Source of the DNA: Pseudopyrenochaeta lycopersici
Lineage: Eukaryota > Ascomycota > Dothideomycetes > Pleosporales > Pseudopyrenochaetaceae
DNA: 64,000 nt
Reading direction: 5' to 3'
Assembly (NCBI GenBank): GCA_003313425.1
Contig: NHZP01000004.1
Location: 372,001-436,000, forward strand
The notes below the pieces were generated by a model. That model saw only the letters and a list, made by a program, of their open reading frames with translations, was not told where the DNA came from and did not search any database. Numbering within the stretch: the stretch's first letter is position 1; every line of letters starts with the position of its first letter. The position numbers and the translations under genes were made by a program. Positions 1 through 10,139 of this stretch are shown in pieces.

Positions 1-1830
1 GTGTTCTTGTCAGTTCGGGCGTATTGTGTGTCTGAAGGAAGCAGAACAACCAACTCTCGAGGAATCCTGGAAAAACTTTCGGCTCGGGCGTTCGCATCTT
101 CGACGGCTGGCCAAATCTCTTTTATGAAGTCTGCATCACTGAAGGTTGAAGCCTGGTCAGCCCTTACTATCAGAAGACCTGGAACAGTCTTCCCGTCCCC
201 GAAGACCATCGCTTCCTTGACAAGCCCTTCCAAGCGGATCCGGCCCTCGATGGGTATTGGGAGAACTTTCTCGCCATTCACCAAGGTCAGTCTGTCATCA
301 AGTCTCGAAACAAACTTCCACCATTCTGGGTTCGTTGGATGTGGCATAAACAGGTCCCTTGTCCGAAACGATCGTGGCGGGCTATCCGAATTGATGGTAC
401 TCTTGGACTTTAGCCCGTCGAGTGCTACACACTCGTGTATTCCTGGTGCAATTTCATCCATTAAAACCCACTGCTTCACCTGCGGCAGTATCCGCAAATA
501 ATTCCAGGCAATATCTCCTGGTGGGCGAACGGATGTCATTAACCGCCCGGTCTCTGTACTATAATGTGCGTATCAGTCGATGTAGCCATTCTTACTGGGT
601 TTCTTCAACTTACGCGCCATAGTTCCCTACAATATTCACACCATTTTTCACGAGTAAGTCTCCAAGGTCATCTGGACATGCACTTCCACCATACATGACA
701 AGATCAATGTTCGCGAGACAGCGGATTCCCTCCTCGGACTCTCCAAGAAGTTTCAATATGTACGGCACGCAGAACAATAGGTCGGGCTTGACCTGCTCGA
801 TCGCTGCTGTCAAATTCTGTTTGGTTATTGGCAATGAGTAGTTGAAATAATACATAGGCTTTCCAGAATATATCGACCTGAAAGTCTCGTAAAATCCAAA
901 GCTGTGGAAGAGTGGTTGGGTCAGTAATGCCCTCCGGTCTAAGTTCGTTGAGAAAGCTGCCATACAGCTACGATTCGTAAGACAGATCGGTTTCGGTTGG
1001 CCTGTTGACCCTGAGGAATGAATTATGACAATCTGCTTGTTACTCTCCTTTCCGGGATTGTAGATACGTGTGAAGACAGGTGCATCTACGCCATAGTACT
1101 CCTCAGACTTCAACAATTCCAGCAAGGTTACATCTCGTTCTGTCTGAACCTCTGCCAGTACAGTGTGGAAGTTGGAAGTGGTCAGTATTGTGTTACAATC
1201 TGAGAGCTCCACCAAACGGATTATGGCCGGGCTTGCAAGTCGCGTTGAGAGTAGAAGGCTTGCATATCCTAATCTGCTCAAACCTAATAGAGTGATAATG
1301 AAATGTAGACTCGAGTGTGCGAGTATGCCAATGACAGGAGCCTTGTCAAGTTGTGAGTCCTGTGTTGTCAAGTCAGCACATTCTAAGACGAAAAAGTGAA
1401 TATCACCGACGCCACGGGCCCTTGCCCACAAAATTGAAAAAACGCCACGCGCCTCAACATCAAACAGACCTCGCCTCGTTCCCAGGTCCAGTGTTGGCTC
1501 AATTCAGCAGTCACAACGACTAACTTGCCAGATATTGAGTCTGCGATTAGAATGAAAGCCAAGCAATTTAAATATAGTACTTACCACTGGTTTGAGCCCT
1601 CTCCGCTGTAATGCATCTGCGGCAGCATCAACATATCTGTCCAAAGCTGAGGCGGAATGTTCCTCGTAATCGATCAAGCCTTCTCTTGGGTAGCCAAGAA
1701 GCGGTGAATCTTGCAATTCCGATGCACGTCGCTTAATCAACTCGTCGATGGTATAGATTTCATCATCGTCGCGGGTGGGAAGAAGCTTCGCCGTTGTTTT
1801 TTCTTCCGTAAGAGTACTCGTTTGAGACAT
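1..1830 (-). CDS. NRPS-like adenylate-forming enzyme, N-terminal part
   Basis: Three exons on the minus strand (1830-1585, 1359-614, 558 to beyond base 1) encode the N-terminal part of an adenylation-domain protein; the rest lies off the window. The start is the ATG before STLTEEKTTAKLLP. The opening DELIKRRASELQDSPLLGYP and DYEEHSASALDRY is typical of fungal NRPS-like (adenylation-carrier-reductase) proteins. Visible AMP-binding motifs are the P-loop IIHSSGSTGQPKP, FHSFGFYETF and NYGATETG; the last is cut by intron 2 (GTAAGT to TATAG) and restored by splicing. Intron 1 is long (225 nt) but keeps frame. The family activates a carboxylic acid as its AMP ester, loads it on a carrier domain and usually reduces it; carrier and reductase domains are not visible here, so that activity is inference. 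It is divergent from the MFS transporter at 2376, as in many small metabolic clusters. Confidence 0.85.
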
Positions 1831-2375
1831 GACTGCGAAGTTTAGTAAGTCGTAAGAACTGATTGTGCGGATAGGATACCTGAGAGGACTATTATTGAGG
1901 CGTCCTTTATGGGATGGGTGGCTGGTGCGGAAGTTGTTTAGAAAGGCTAGCCGGATTATGTCTCCGTGCCCAGGTTGGAAATCCCGGATTCTCGGATTCT
2001 CGGATTTGTACACGGATTTTACCACCAATTGCCATGCCCGGTAGCTATCAATCATGGGAGGGTCGTTGACTGCTTTCCCGATAGGGGCGGGCTAGATCTC
2101 TTGTTTTTCTTGTCCCATCTGGGCTCCGTGGCATGCCACCAACCGCTGTCGCCGTGAACTTCTGAAGGATGCTCGTGGTCTACCCCCCGGTCGATAGCTC
2201 CCTGTATACTCCGCATATTCGCTCCCCACGGGGTGTTTCCCCGCTATCATGCAAGCGCAACATTCCACAAGTCAAAGATAAAAGCGGTTGCAATAGAGCG
2301 TATATAAAGCTCATCTAAGCATCAAGGCGAGTATCACGCATCACCTTTTTCGCTTTGTCTCGCCCGCGATTCATC
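1831..2375. promoter_or_regulatory. Shared divergent promoter, NRPS-like gene and MFS gene
   Basis: This 545-bp gap separates two divergent start codons. TATATAAA at 2301-2308 lies about 70 bp before the MFS ATG and is a plausible TATA box. An inverted repeat CGGGG-TGTTT-CCCCG at 2229-2243 could bind a dimeric factor; this is inference from symmetry only. Confidence 0.4.
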
Positions 2376-4037
2376 ATGACTTCACCTGAGCAAAACAAAA
2401 CGAAAACCTCTGTGGAGCGCGTTGACAGGGTCAGCGTGGTAGATGAGCCACTCAAGCCAGAATATGGAGCTGAGCTCGACAAGTTTGGGGCTGCGGCGAA
2501 AACGGATCCTGCTGAGATCGCGTTGGTCAAGAAAATCGACCTTTACATGCTAGTAAGTGAAATAGTCGTTGCTAAGAACCCATGGCTAACCAACCTAGCC
2601 AATCCTATGGCTTATGTACTTCCTAAACTTTCTCGATCGGAACGCCATTGTCAACGGCAAGCTGAATAATTTGGACAAGGACCTGAAACTCAAAGGAACA
2701 CAATACAACACATGCGTGAGCATATTCTTCGTTGGGTAAATGGACCCAGTTGGAGATCTCTACTCACAGTTTTGGCTGATGCTAGCTCATAGATACCTTG
2801 TCGGCCAAGTCCCCTCAAATCTGTTGCTCACTCGCATCAAGCCTGCTTATTACATGGCCGGCTGGATGATGGCTTGGGCTATCGTGTCTACTCTCATGGC
2901 TATCGTCAAGGACTATAAGGGCATGTTGGCGTGCAGGTAATGTATAACGCTCTGTTAGGTCAATCCAAATTTAACTTGCGATAGATTCGTTTTGGGTATC
3001 ACTGAAGCGCCCTTCTATCCTGGAGCGGTATTCATGATCAGTACATTTTACAAGCGCAAGGAGACTGCGACAAGGTTGTCTCTATTCTATACCGGCAATC
3101 TGCTTGCAAGTGCCTTCTCCGGTCTCATTGCAGCTGCGGTATTCGCAGGACTCGATGGAAAGCATGGTCTCGAAGGATGGCGATGGCTCTTTCTTATTCA
3201 AGGCGTTATTACAGGTATGAAGCAACTAGCCACACATTCTTCAGACTGTACTAAATGACTTCCACAGTCGGCGCAGCTATTCTCGCGTTCTTCATGCTTC
3301 CCAACTCGCCTCTTCAGACCAAATGGCTCACTCCAGCTGAGCGAGAGTTGGCACACAACAGGATCCACAAGGATACGACCGAGAAGAAGGACAAAGTCAG
3401 TACCTGGAAGGGTCTGCGTGAAGCTTGCACCGACTATCGAACCTGGCTCTTCGCGCTCATGCAGAACCTCCACCTTTCTGCTAACGGCTTCAAAAATTTC
3501 TTGCCAACCGTTGTCCAGACTTTGGGTTTTAATAGGACGATTACGCTTGTTCTGACATGCCCACCGTACCTCATCTCTGGCGTCGTATCTGTCATTGTAT
3601 CATGGTCATCTGGCCGCTTCAACGAACGAACTTGGCACATAACAGCCTCTAAGGCCGTTGCTATTGTCGGATTCATTGTCGGTACTGCAACGCTCAACAT
3701 CGGTGCTCGTTACTTCGCCATGGTTCTCTTCGTTGGAGCGACATACGGTGTGAACAACATTAGTTTGGCCTGGGCAGCCGGCGTTCTCGGACAAACTGAC
3801 GAAAAGAAGGCGACAGTTGTTGCGATTGTCAACACTCTAGGCAACCTTTCCTTCGTATACACTCCATATTTGTGGCCTGACACTGACAAGCCGCGGTTCA
3901 CCGTGGCGATGTATGCCAGTGTCGGCTTCTCTGCCGGTGTTATACTCTGCGCTTGGGTGATACGGCTGGTTCTACAGAGAGACAATCGAAAAATCCGGGC
4001 TATGGATAATGAGGCCGTCAATTTCTACGTCTACTAG
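2376..4037 (+). CDS. MFS transporter, anion:cation symporter (Dal5/TNA1-like) family
   Basis: Five exons (2376-2552, 2599-2735, 2793-2936, 2985-3214, 3268-4037) join to 485 codons plus stop. The N-terminus is hydrophilic; the first membrane segment then reads PILWLMYFLNFLDRNAIVNG, the LDR-N signature at the end of TM1 in the ACS branch of the major facilitator superfamily. The motif FVLGITEAPFYPG in TM4 and SLFYTGNLLASAFSGLI in TM5 fit fungal allantoate, nicotinate or vitamin permeases. A central loop separates two halves of about six helices each. Substrate cannot be read from sequence; a small organic anion is the family expectation. The ATG at 2376 is the first one after the TATA box at 2301. 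Its divergent partner is the NRPS-like enzyme, so it could move that enzyme's substrate or product, but this is inference. Confidence 0.9.
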
Positions 4038-5497
4038 CAGGAACATAAGAAGAACGTTGCTCTTTACATAGGCTACAGTGTGCAAATCACGAATAGCACA
4101 ATGTGCTTAGTGACAGTAGAAGTACTCCCTAATTGAGGGCATTTGTATCCTATTAGCACGATAATACAAGAGCTGAACATGAAATCAAACTCTGATAGCT
4201 GGATAGCTCTACAATAGTTGTTTTAGCAGGATTGGAAATAGTAAAGTGCAATATAATTTTGGAGAGCTATCACTAAAGGAAAAGCAACTTTCTATGATTA
4301 CGTATGACTAGTGTTATTGCTATCTAATGACTCCAGCTATAAGTAACGCTAGCGAGAAACTTTATCGTGACAATGAATCTTTTTTTTCGGAGCTATTTAT
4401 CCATACAAATCAGCGTGGATGTGATAAAACTCTCGTACAAGCCCAATGTTATCAAAAAGTGCTGAGGTGGGATTTATCAGGGTGTTCAACTCGCGGCCCT
4501 GGGTATTATCGACCTTGTCCTATCCTTCGTCGCTATCCGACACAAGATGATTGTAAATGCCCCTCAAGCTGACGTTACCATATTGTGAATAAGAAACCAC
4601 AAACGTCAAACGTCTCTTTTGGGCAAGATTGGCCAGCTCAGCTTATAACTTTGGCGGTGATAGTGTCAGCGTTTGGAACTCAGTGAGGCATGGCTTGCGC
4701 ACCAGGCCGTACCAGAGCAGTCATTGTCGTCCCTGTACTCGCTAACGCGTTGAGGTGCTGGCCCATGGTTATGTCCATGCAGACGCATATCAGACGGTTG
4801 CGAAAATGTGATCAAAACCGCGACAGTTGACTTGCTGTTCTTGAATCACCGACTATGTTCATGATCTTGAAGAGACTGTTTGGAACTTTCGGTTCCTTTA
4901 AAAGATAGCTGTTGAACTAGCAGACTCAGTTGAGGCTGTGGTGATATTTGGAGGGGACCGTGATTCGAGCAGAAAAACGTGTCTTGCATAGATTGCGCGA
5001 GACAGGAACTTACCATAGAAGAAAAATATGGTCGATTGGCAAGGACCATGAAACAAAGACCATGGCAAATTTTGAGATATTTGAGACAGGTACTACCATG
5101 AAATAGCTGAAAAGTGTTTTGATGCGGCTTGACAAATGGAGCAAACGAAATGACGATATCGGGGATAGCTCAGTACAATGATCCATTTAAGGGCACCAAC
5201 GAAGGTACCATCATAATTATTAGCGACTAGAAAATTCAAAGCACATGTGCAGAGTATCTTCAATGTCTAATGTTGAGGTGACTTGAGAAGGATGATAGAG
5301 ATGTGGAGTACCTCACGCCTCTAACATGACCAATGACCATTCAGGGCTGTTTAGGGCCACATTTCAGCTTGGCAATGGTCCCCACCGTGAAACAGCCGTA
5401 GCTCTCGCGTCTTCTTCGACAGTCATTGCTACGCACAATTGCCTTGTATACTCATTGGATCCCTTCATAGAATTCCTCCTGGCTCAGACACATTAAA
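4038..5497. other. Intergenic, 1.46 kb, no supported gene
   Basis: AT-rich spacer after the MFS gene. A short hydrophobic open stretch near 4470-4590 (contains GVQLAALGIIDLVLSF) has no start codon or splice context and is not called. The last 100 bp before 5498 is the FKBP promoter. Confidence 0.6.
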
Positions 5498-6007
5498 ATG
5501 AAAGCTGCTGTCCTCCTCGCGCTTGCCACGGCTGGATTTGCCGTGGCCGACATCATCAACAATGAGGCAAGCACCATCAACCCACTCATGCACTCCCCAC
5601 TAACGCACACCATAGCACCTCAAGACCGAAGTCATCACCTCCGCAGAATGCGTTCGCAAGACCAAGGCCGGCGACAAAATCGACGTCCACTACCGCGGTA
5701 CTCTCACCGATGGCAGCGAGTTTGACGCTTCGTACAACCGTGGCCAGCCGTTGTCTTTTACCGTTGGCCAGGGACAGGTCATCAAAGGATGGGACCAAGG
5801 GTTACTTGATATGTGCCCAGGCGAGAAGAGGAAGCTGACCATCCAGCCGGAGTGGGCATATGGCTCGCGGGGTGCTGGCCCCATCCCCGCGAACAGCGTG
5901 CTGAGTAAGTAGAGCGACACAAGCATAGCAAGAAGAACAGCAACTTACATGCGACAGTTTTCGAGTCTGAGTTGGTGTCAATTGATGGTGTTAAGGATGA
6001 GCTATGA
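5498..6007 (+). CDS. FPR2: ER-luminal FKBP-type peptidyl-prolyl isomerase
   Basis: Three exons (5498-5566, 5616-5904, 5958-6007) give 135 residues. The first 17-18 residues ([17 protein letters not shown]) form a signal peptide. The FKBP domain follows: [44 protein letters not shown] and [21 protein letters not shown], with the usual active-site aromatic and Asp positions. The protein ends in KDEL, an ER-retrieval signal, so it should act as a proline isomerase in folding of secretory proteins and be FK506-sensitive, as the FKBP2/Fpr2 group is. The first intron needs a GC donor (GAG/GCAAGC, 49 nt, acceptor CATAG); no GT donor keeps the frame. Intron 2 is GT-AG. Length matches the family. Confidence 0.92.
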
Positions 6008-6427
6008 TTGTTGGCGAAGAGCTTTAGTTGGCAAAGAGAGACGAAGATATCCACACTTGGCCCTGGAAATAAAAAGGAATGAACACCACATATGACATAC
6101 ATGTTGAACTGTGTCAGATCTAGATGAAAAGAATTCGAAAGGCTGGAGCACCTACGCTCCATTCAGGCGTGCGGCGTGCGCAGGCACGCAAGAGATAACT
6201 ATTGTTGAAAATGGTTTGCCATCATGACCATGTGCAATTATGGACAGTGAGGACACATGTTCTGTCCTTTATTTTATCCTGTTGTCTCTCCTTATTGTTT
6301 TCTGCTTATGTTATTGTACTTCAGTTAATGCCTGGCTAAACTTTTGGTCCACCAGATTCCACGGTGCACAGTGAGAAGTACTACATGGCGGCGGTTCTTC
6401 GTTCTCATCACTACATTGCTGCATTAG
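6008..6427. other. Intergenic, 420 bp
   Basis: 3' flank of the FKBP gene and upstream flank of the decayed gene. An open frame with an ATG at 6385 exists but its residue pattern is unconvincing. No motif was recognised. Confidence 0.5.
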
Positions 6428-7506
6428 CCCCTGCCATTTCCACCGTCCTTCATTCATTACCTATTCACATCTCTCTCTTCCCTGAAGCAAGCCCTAAGTC
6501 AACCATGGACTCTGCAACCAATTTACGCATTTCTGCCTGCAGATTTGACGAGCAACCAACAGGACATTCTAGTAAATGCCCTTCAAACGACCGTAGATCT
6601 CTCTCTGCAAACTTGTTCTATGAAAGATACAATAAATCTCTAATTCCGATGCTGAAGAGACCACCAGTCTCATCAATGAGGACGGATCAAATCAAAATCA
6701 GGTATGCGACCCTAATTGCGAACGCCGTCAAATGATCCCATTGCGGCTGCGATTCACTCACCCTTGAAGACGAAAATGCGCCTCAGCATTTTCCGACGCT
6801 CACCCTACATCAAGCATCAATAGTGCATTATCAGACACCGCTGATGCGCTTCAAACAAACAACGGGCGTGTTCCTTCGCTCTAGCTGGCGCGATTACCTA
6901 GAATTCCGCCATCAGAGAGCGATTAGAAAGAAATCGGAACCTGACAGCATCATCACGCTCACTGCCACATTGTTCCCTTTCGCCGAAGAACATAGCCTGC
7001 AGTGGGATGGCTCCATCGACTCCACAGCCAAGCTGAACACGCCTGATCAAGAGTCTGAGCTTGGCGATCAAAAATTATAACGCTCATACCGCGGTCCTTT
7101 GATATACAAATACGATACTAAGGCAGCACCTGCCTGATCATGCGCCCGCCACGCCGGCGAAAATAGCTCCCAGGCTCCAAAAAGTCATAATGAGCTTTAT
7201 GCAATCTCTATCCTTTCAGAGAATGAAAGGCGAGATTATTTCAGCCCTCTAGAAACTCCGCAAAGAAATCCAGACTAGCCGCCCGTGCTACGACCAAAAC
7301 CATCCAGTGTAGACGTGAAAGCTATTGAGCGAATGGTCCGCACAGCGACGCAGTACACTGAAACCGTAAATATGGACATTGTGAAGATACAGGTAATCAG
7401 TTGTGGCCCAAGCCTTACAGCATTGAAGGCATCACTTTAAAGGCGGTTGCCCAAGCGCAAGCGTGGACATTATGAGGACCTGCTGAATGAGTGTGCAGCT
7501 GTTTGA
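6428..7506 (+). pseudogene. Decayed unknown gene with in-frame stops and two frame changes
   Basis: Coding-like text runs across three frames with no splice signals that would join them. Frame 2 (about 6428-6643) reads TLQPIYAFLPADLTSNQQDI and VNALQTTVDLSLQ; frame 3 takes over at 6636 (SNSDAEETTSLINEDGSNQN) and crosses stops at 6765, 6882, 6924 and 6942; frame 1 takes over near 7000 (DQESELGDQKL, ILSENERRDYFSPLETPQRN, VKAIERMVRTATQYTETVN, PKRKRGHYEDLLNECAAV) and crosses stops at 7078, 7135, 7276 and 7438 before 7504. The composition between stops stays protein-like with a basic nuclear-localisation-like PKRKR. I do not recognise the family. It may instead be an intron-rich gene I failed to splice, but stops inside otherwise smooth coding text favour decay. 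Confidence 0.5.
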
Positions 7507-7843
7507 GGGTCGTAAGTTTGCTTCTCCTAGAGAAAGCTGATCGTAGCTTAAATCAGGTAGAAGACAGCTGTTGATACTAGCATGGTCTCGCCGTGTGCTT
7601 CCGACCGAAATGAAAGTGGAGACTAGCTTTGATTTCGTGCTTCCGATCTCTATCTTGCGCTTCGCGATGTGGGCCAGATGTTCCATTTGATTGAAAGGCC
7701 ATCACGGCATAACAAATGTTCTCAATCATGTGGAAAAGTTTAATGGAGACAAGGACAAAAGGTTTTATTCAATTTCATTGCTCCAATTGAAACAATCAAT
7801 AATCTGCTATAAATTCACCTACATTCTGTTCACGTCAGTGAGG
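7507..7843. other. Intergenic, 337 bp, between the decayed gene and the CBM18 gene
   Basis: Contains a possible further remnant (LILAWSRRVLPTEMK, ending near 7689) and the 3' flank of the convergent CBM18 gene. Nothing else was seen. Confidence 0.4.
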
Positions 7844-9538
7844 TTAAGCAACCTTAGTCAACTCAACTTCATCAATGAAAACTTCCTTCACACCATTGGA
7901 CCCATAAAACATTACTTCGATCACCACAACACCCGCAACAACATTTGTCCCGGGCGGTACGATTAGAGTTTTCAAAGATGTCGCGGCCGTGAACAGCAAC
8001 GACGATACCGTATTTCCTACAAGCTGCACAAGCGTTTCACTTTCAAACTGCACACCTCCAGTCACGACAATAATACCCTCACCTGCTGTACGACGCGTTT
8101 GAAAAGAAAGCGCGTAAATGGAGCCTGGGCAGAGGAGGACAGGCTGAATGAGGCGCTGAGGCTGATTAGCGTTTGCTGAGCCAATCGCCATGCGATAAGC
8201 GTAGCCGGAGGAGGCGCCGCCTGCGACGCGGTCAAACGTGCCGGGCCCGCTGGAGAGCAAATTCCAGGGGGCTATCACTACCGCTTCGAATCTATATGTA
8301 GAATGATAATTAGAACAATCTCCAAGAAATATAATTGAAGAGGGGATCAAGCGCACCCCCCATTCTGAATTGGGTTACCAGGTGGACAACATTGAACCGC
8401 ATCTGTGGCGGTTGGAGCAGCCAGTACGCCCAGGCCTAGGTTCAGATCGGCAAGGCCGCCCAGACCTCCAACAGCAACTGTGGCGCCCAGGCCGTCAAGT
8501 AGTGCTGCTGTTTTCGTATATGTCGTTGTCTTCGTCGTTGTCGATGTGATAGAAGTAGTCCTCGTTTCACTAAAGGTCTTCGTGAAGACATAGGGGAAAT
8601 AAGTGGTAGTCGTTATAGTTGCTAGGACAATGTGTCAATTATGTAAACTTGAGCAAATTGATCCCTCCTTGATTAGATATTGATACTATTCGATCACATA
8701 CCTGTAAATGACCTAGTCGTAGTTGCGGATAATGTAATTGCAGGCGGGACAGAGGTTTTTGTGATCGTCAATGGCTTATCTACGTACGTAATTGTGGCAG
8801 ATTTAGTGATGGTCGTGGGCCGATCCTCTCCCGGACGTGTTAGAGTAGTCCGCGCTGTAACCGTAATTCGATCTCCATGCAATGTGAGTGTGGAGGTTTC
8901 AGCAGCCCTAGGAAGAGTGACTGTTCGTGTGTAGGTCTGGGTTTCTTTCGAAATGATAGCTTTGGTGAACGTGGTCGTGCTCCTACCTGCAGGTTTGGTC
9001 ACAATATAGGTAAGTGTTGTGCCTGGCGAAGTGCTACAAAGACCGAAGTCCTTTTGGCAGTGGTTCGCTGCGCAGAAATCCATCGTGTTACCACAATATC
9101 TACCGTCCGCTAGTTAGTCAAGTGCGGCCCTTGAAAGGTTTCGACCCAGATATACCCAAGGATGGAACAGCATTGTCCAAACCTGCTACCCCGGCAAATT
9201 GAATTGTTATACTGCCTACCACATCGGCCGTCTGTAGAGATAGGCTTGATAGCAGGGGTGTTAGGCGGTATCTGCTGGCATGTTCCGTAAGTGGGCTGGC
9301 AACTTCTTCCACAATGTTCAGATGAAGAACCACTGGCTTTATGTCAACACCCGAGAATAGAGTTGAAAGAGCGCTAAGCTGAGACATACCACCATCCTGC
9401 AGCAGAGCAGCACTTTCCTTGAGAAGATCCAACACATGTCAAACCAAAATTAGGGCCACATCGACCTGTCTTGCTGACACTCTTGGCCTCAACAAAGTCC
9501 AACAGCCATGAGATGAGCAGGAGTGGAAGCACCAACAT
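7844..9538 (-). CDS. Secreted chitin-binding protein: two CBM18 domains, Thr-rich linker, C-terminal domain
   Basis: Five exons on the minus strand (9538-9390, 9332-9156, 9099-8702, 8621-8357, 8291-7844) join to 478 residues. A signal peptide (about 1-18) is followed by two eight-cysteine type-1 chitin-binding domains: Cys27-Cys68 (CGPNFGLTC, GKCCSAAGWCG, SSSEHCG) and Cys87-Cys130 (CGRQYNNSIC, FGQCCSILGYCGNTMDFC). Each domain is interrupted by an intron just beside the GWC/GYC position, which supports both splices. Residues about 131-325 are a Thr/Ser-rich repeat region (TTTFT, TYTRTVT, TTTKTTT), probably O-mannosylated. The C-terminal 150 residues begin NPIQNGGFEAVVIAPW, the usual opening of fungal beta-sandwich carbohydrate-binding-like domains. 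No catalytic module is seen, so a cell-wall or chitin-shielding role is inferred. Confidence 0.88.
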
Positions 9539-10139
9539 GACGAGCTATGAATTGTAAAGGCTGGGAACTGAAGTCGATTTAATAAGGGTTGAACAAGTGG
9601 GCTTTTCGGTTCCAGGAGCTGTGACGGCAGATCATCTTCTTAGAGCGTCTGATTTGTCGAGAAGAATTCAAGATCGCAGGAAGTAAGGAATGCAACTACG
9701 TGCCATAATGACGGGTTAGTAAACAACCCCGAAAATAAGTAGCACATTTGCCATGTTTCGATGAGCATCAGAGATGGTTGTTATATGCGCGTGCGGTAAT
9801 GAAGGTGACATGTATTTAGAAACCTATCTTTATAACCGATTTGTGAGTACCTCAGCTGTATTTGGTTTTGTACAAATGTCCTTCGCTTAGCTAAGTGTAA
9901 TTTTGAATTTTGACCACGACCCCAACATCAGACGTTACATTGGAGATAGGCGAAGCACAGGTCTGAGATGATCAAATCTAGTGGCAAGGAAAGAATGCAA
10001 TGCTACATTTGGGGGATTGCCTTAACTATAGCCAGAATGAAACCTATCGTAACATACACTTCACGCTAGCAGCTTTCGACCCCACCAATGCCCCCGTTTG
10101 CACGTCCCGCTCACCACATGCTATGTCAGTACCAACACC
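9539..10139. other. Intergenic, 601 bp
   Basis: Upstream region of the CBM18 gene and 3' flank of the ZIP gene, both on the minus strand. It is AT-rich and no clear element was recognised. Confidence 0.5.

Noticed and set aside
4466..4590. Short hydrophobic open stretch containing GVQLAALGIIDLVLSF
   Set aside because: No ATG, no partner exon, only about 40 codons; could be a remnant but cannot be supported.
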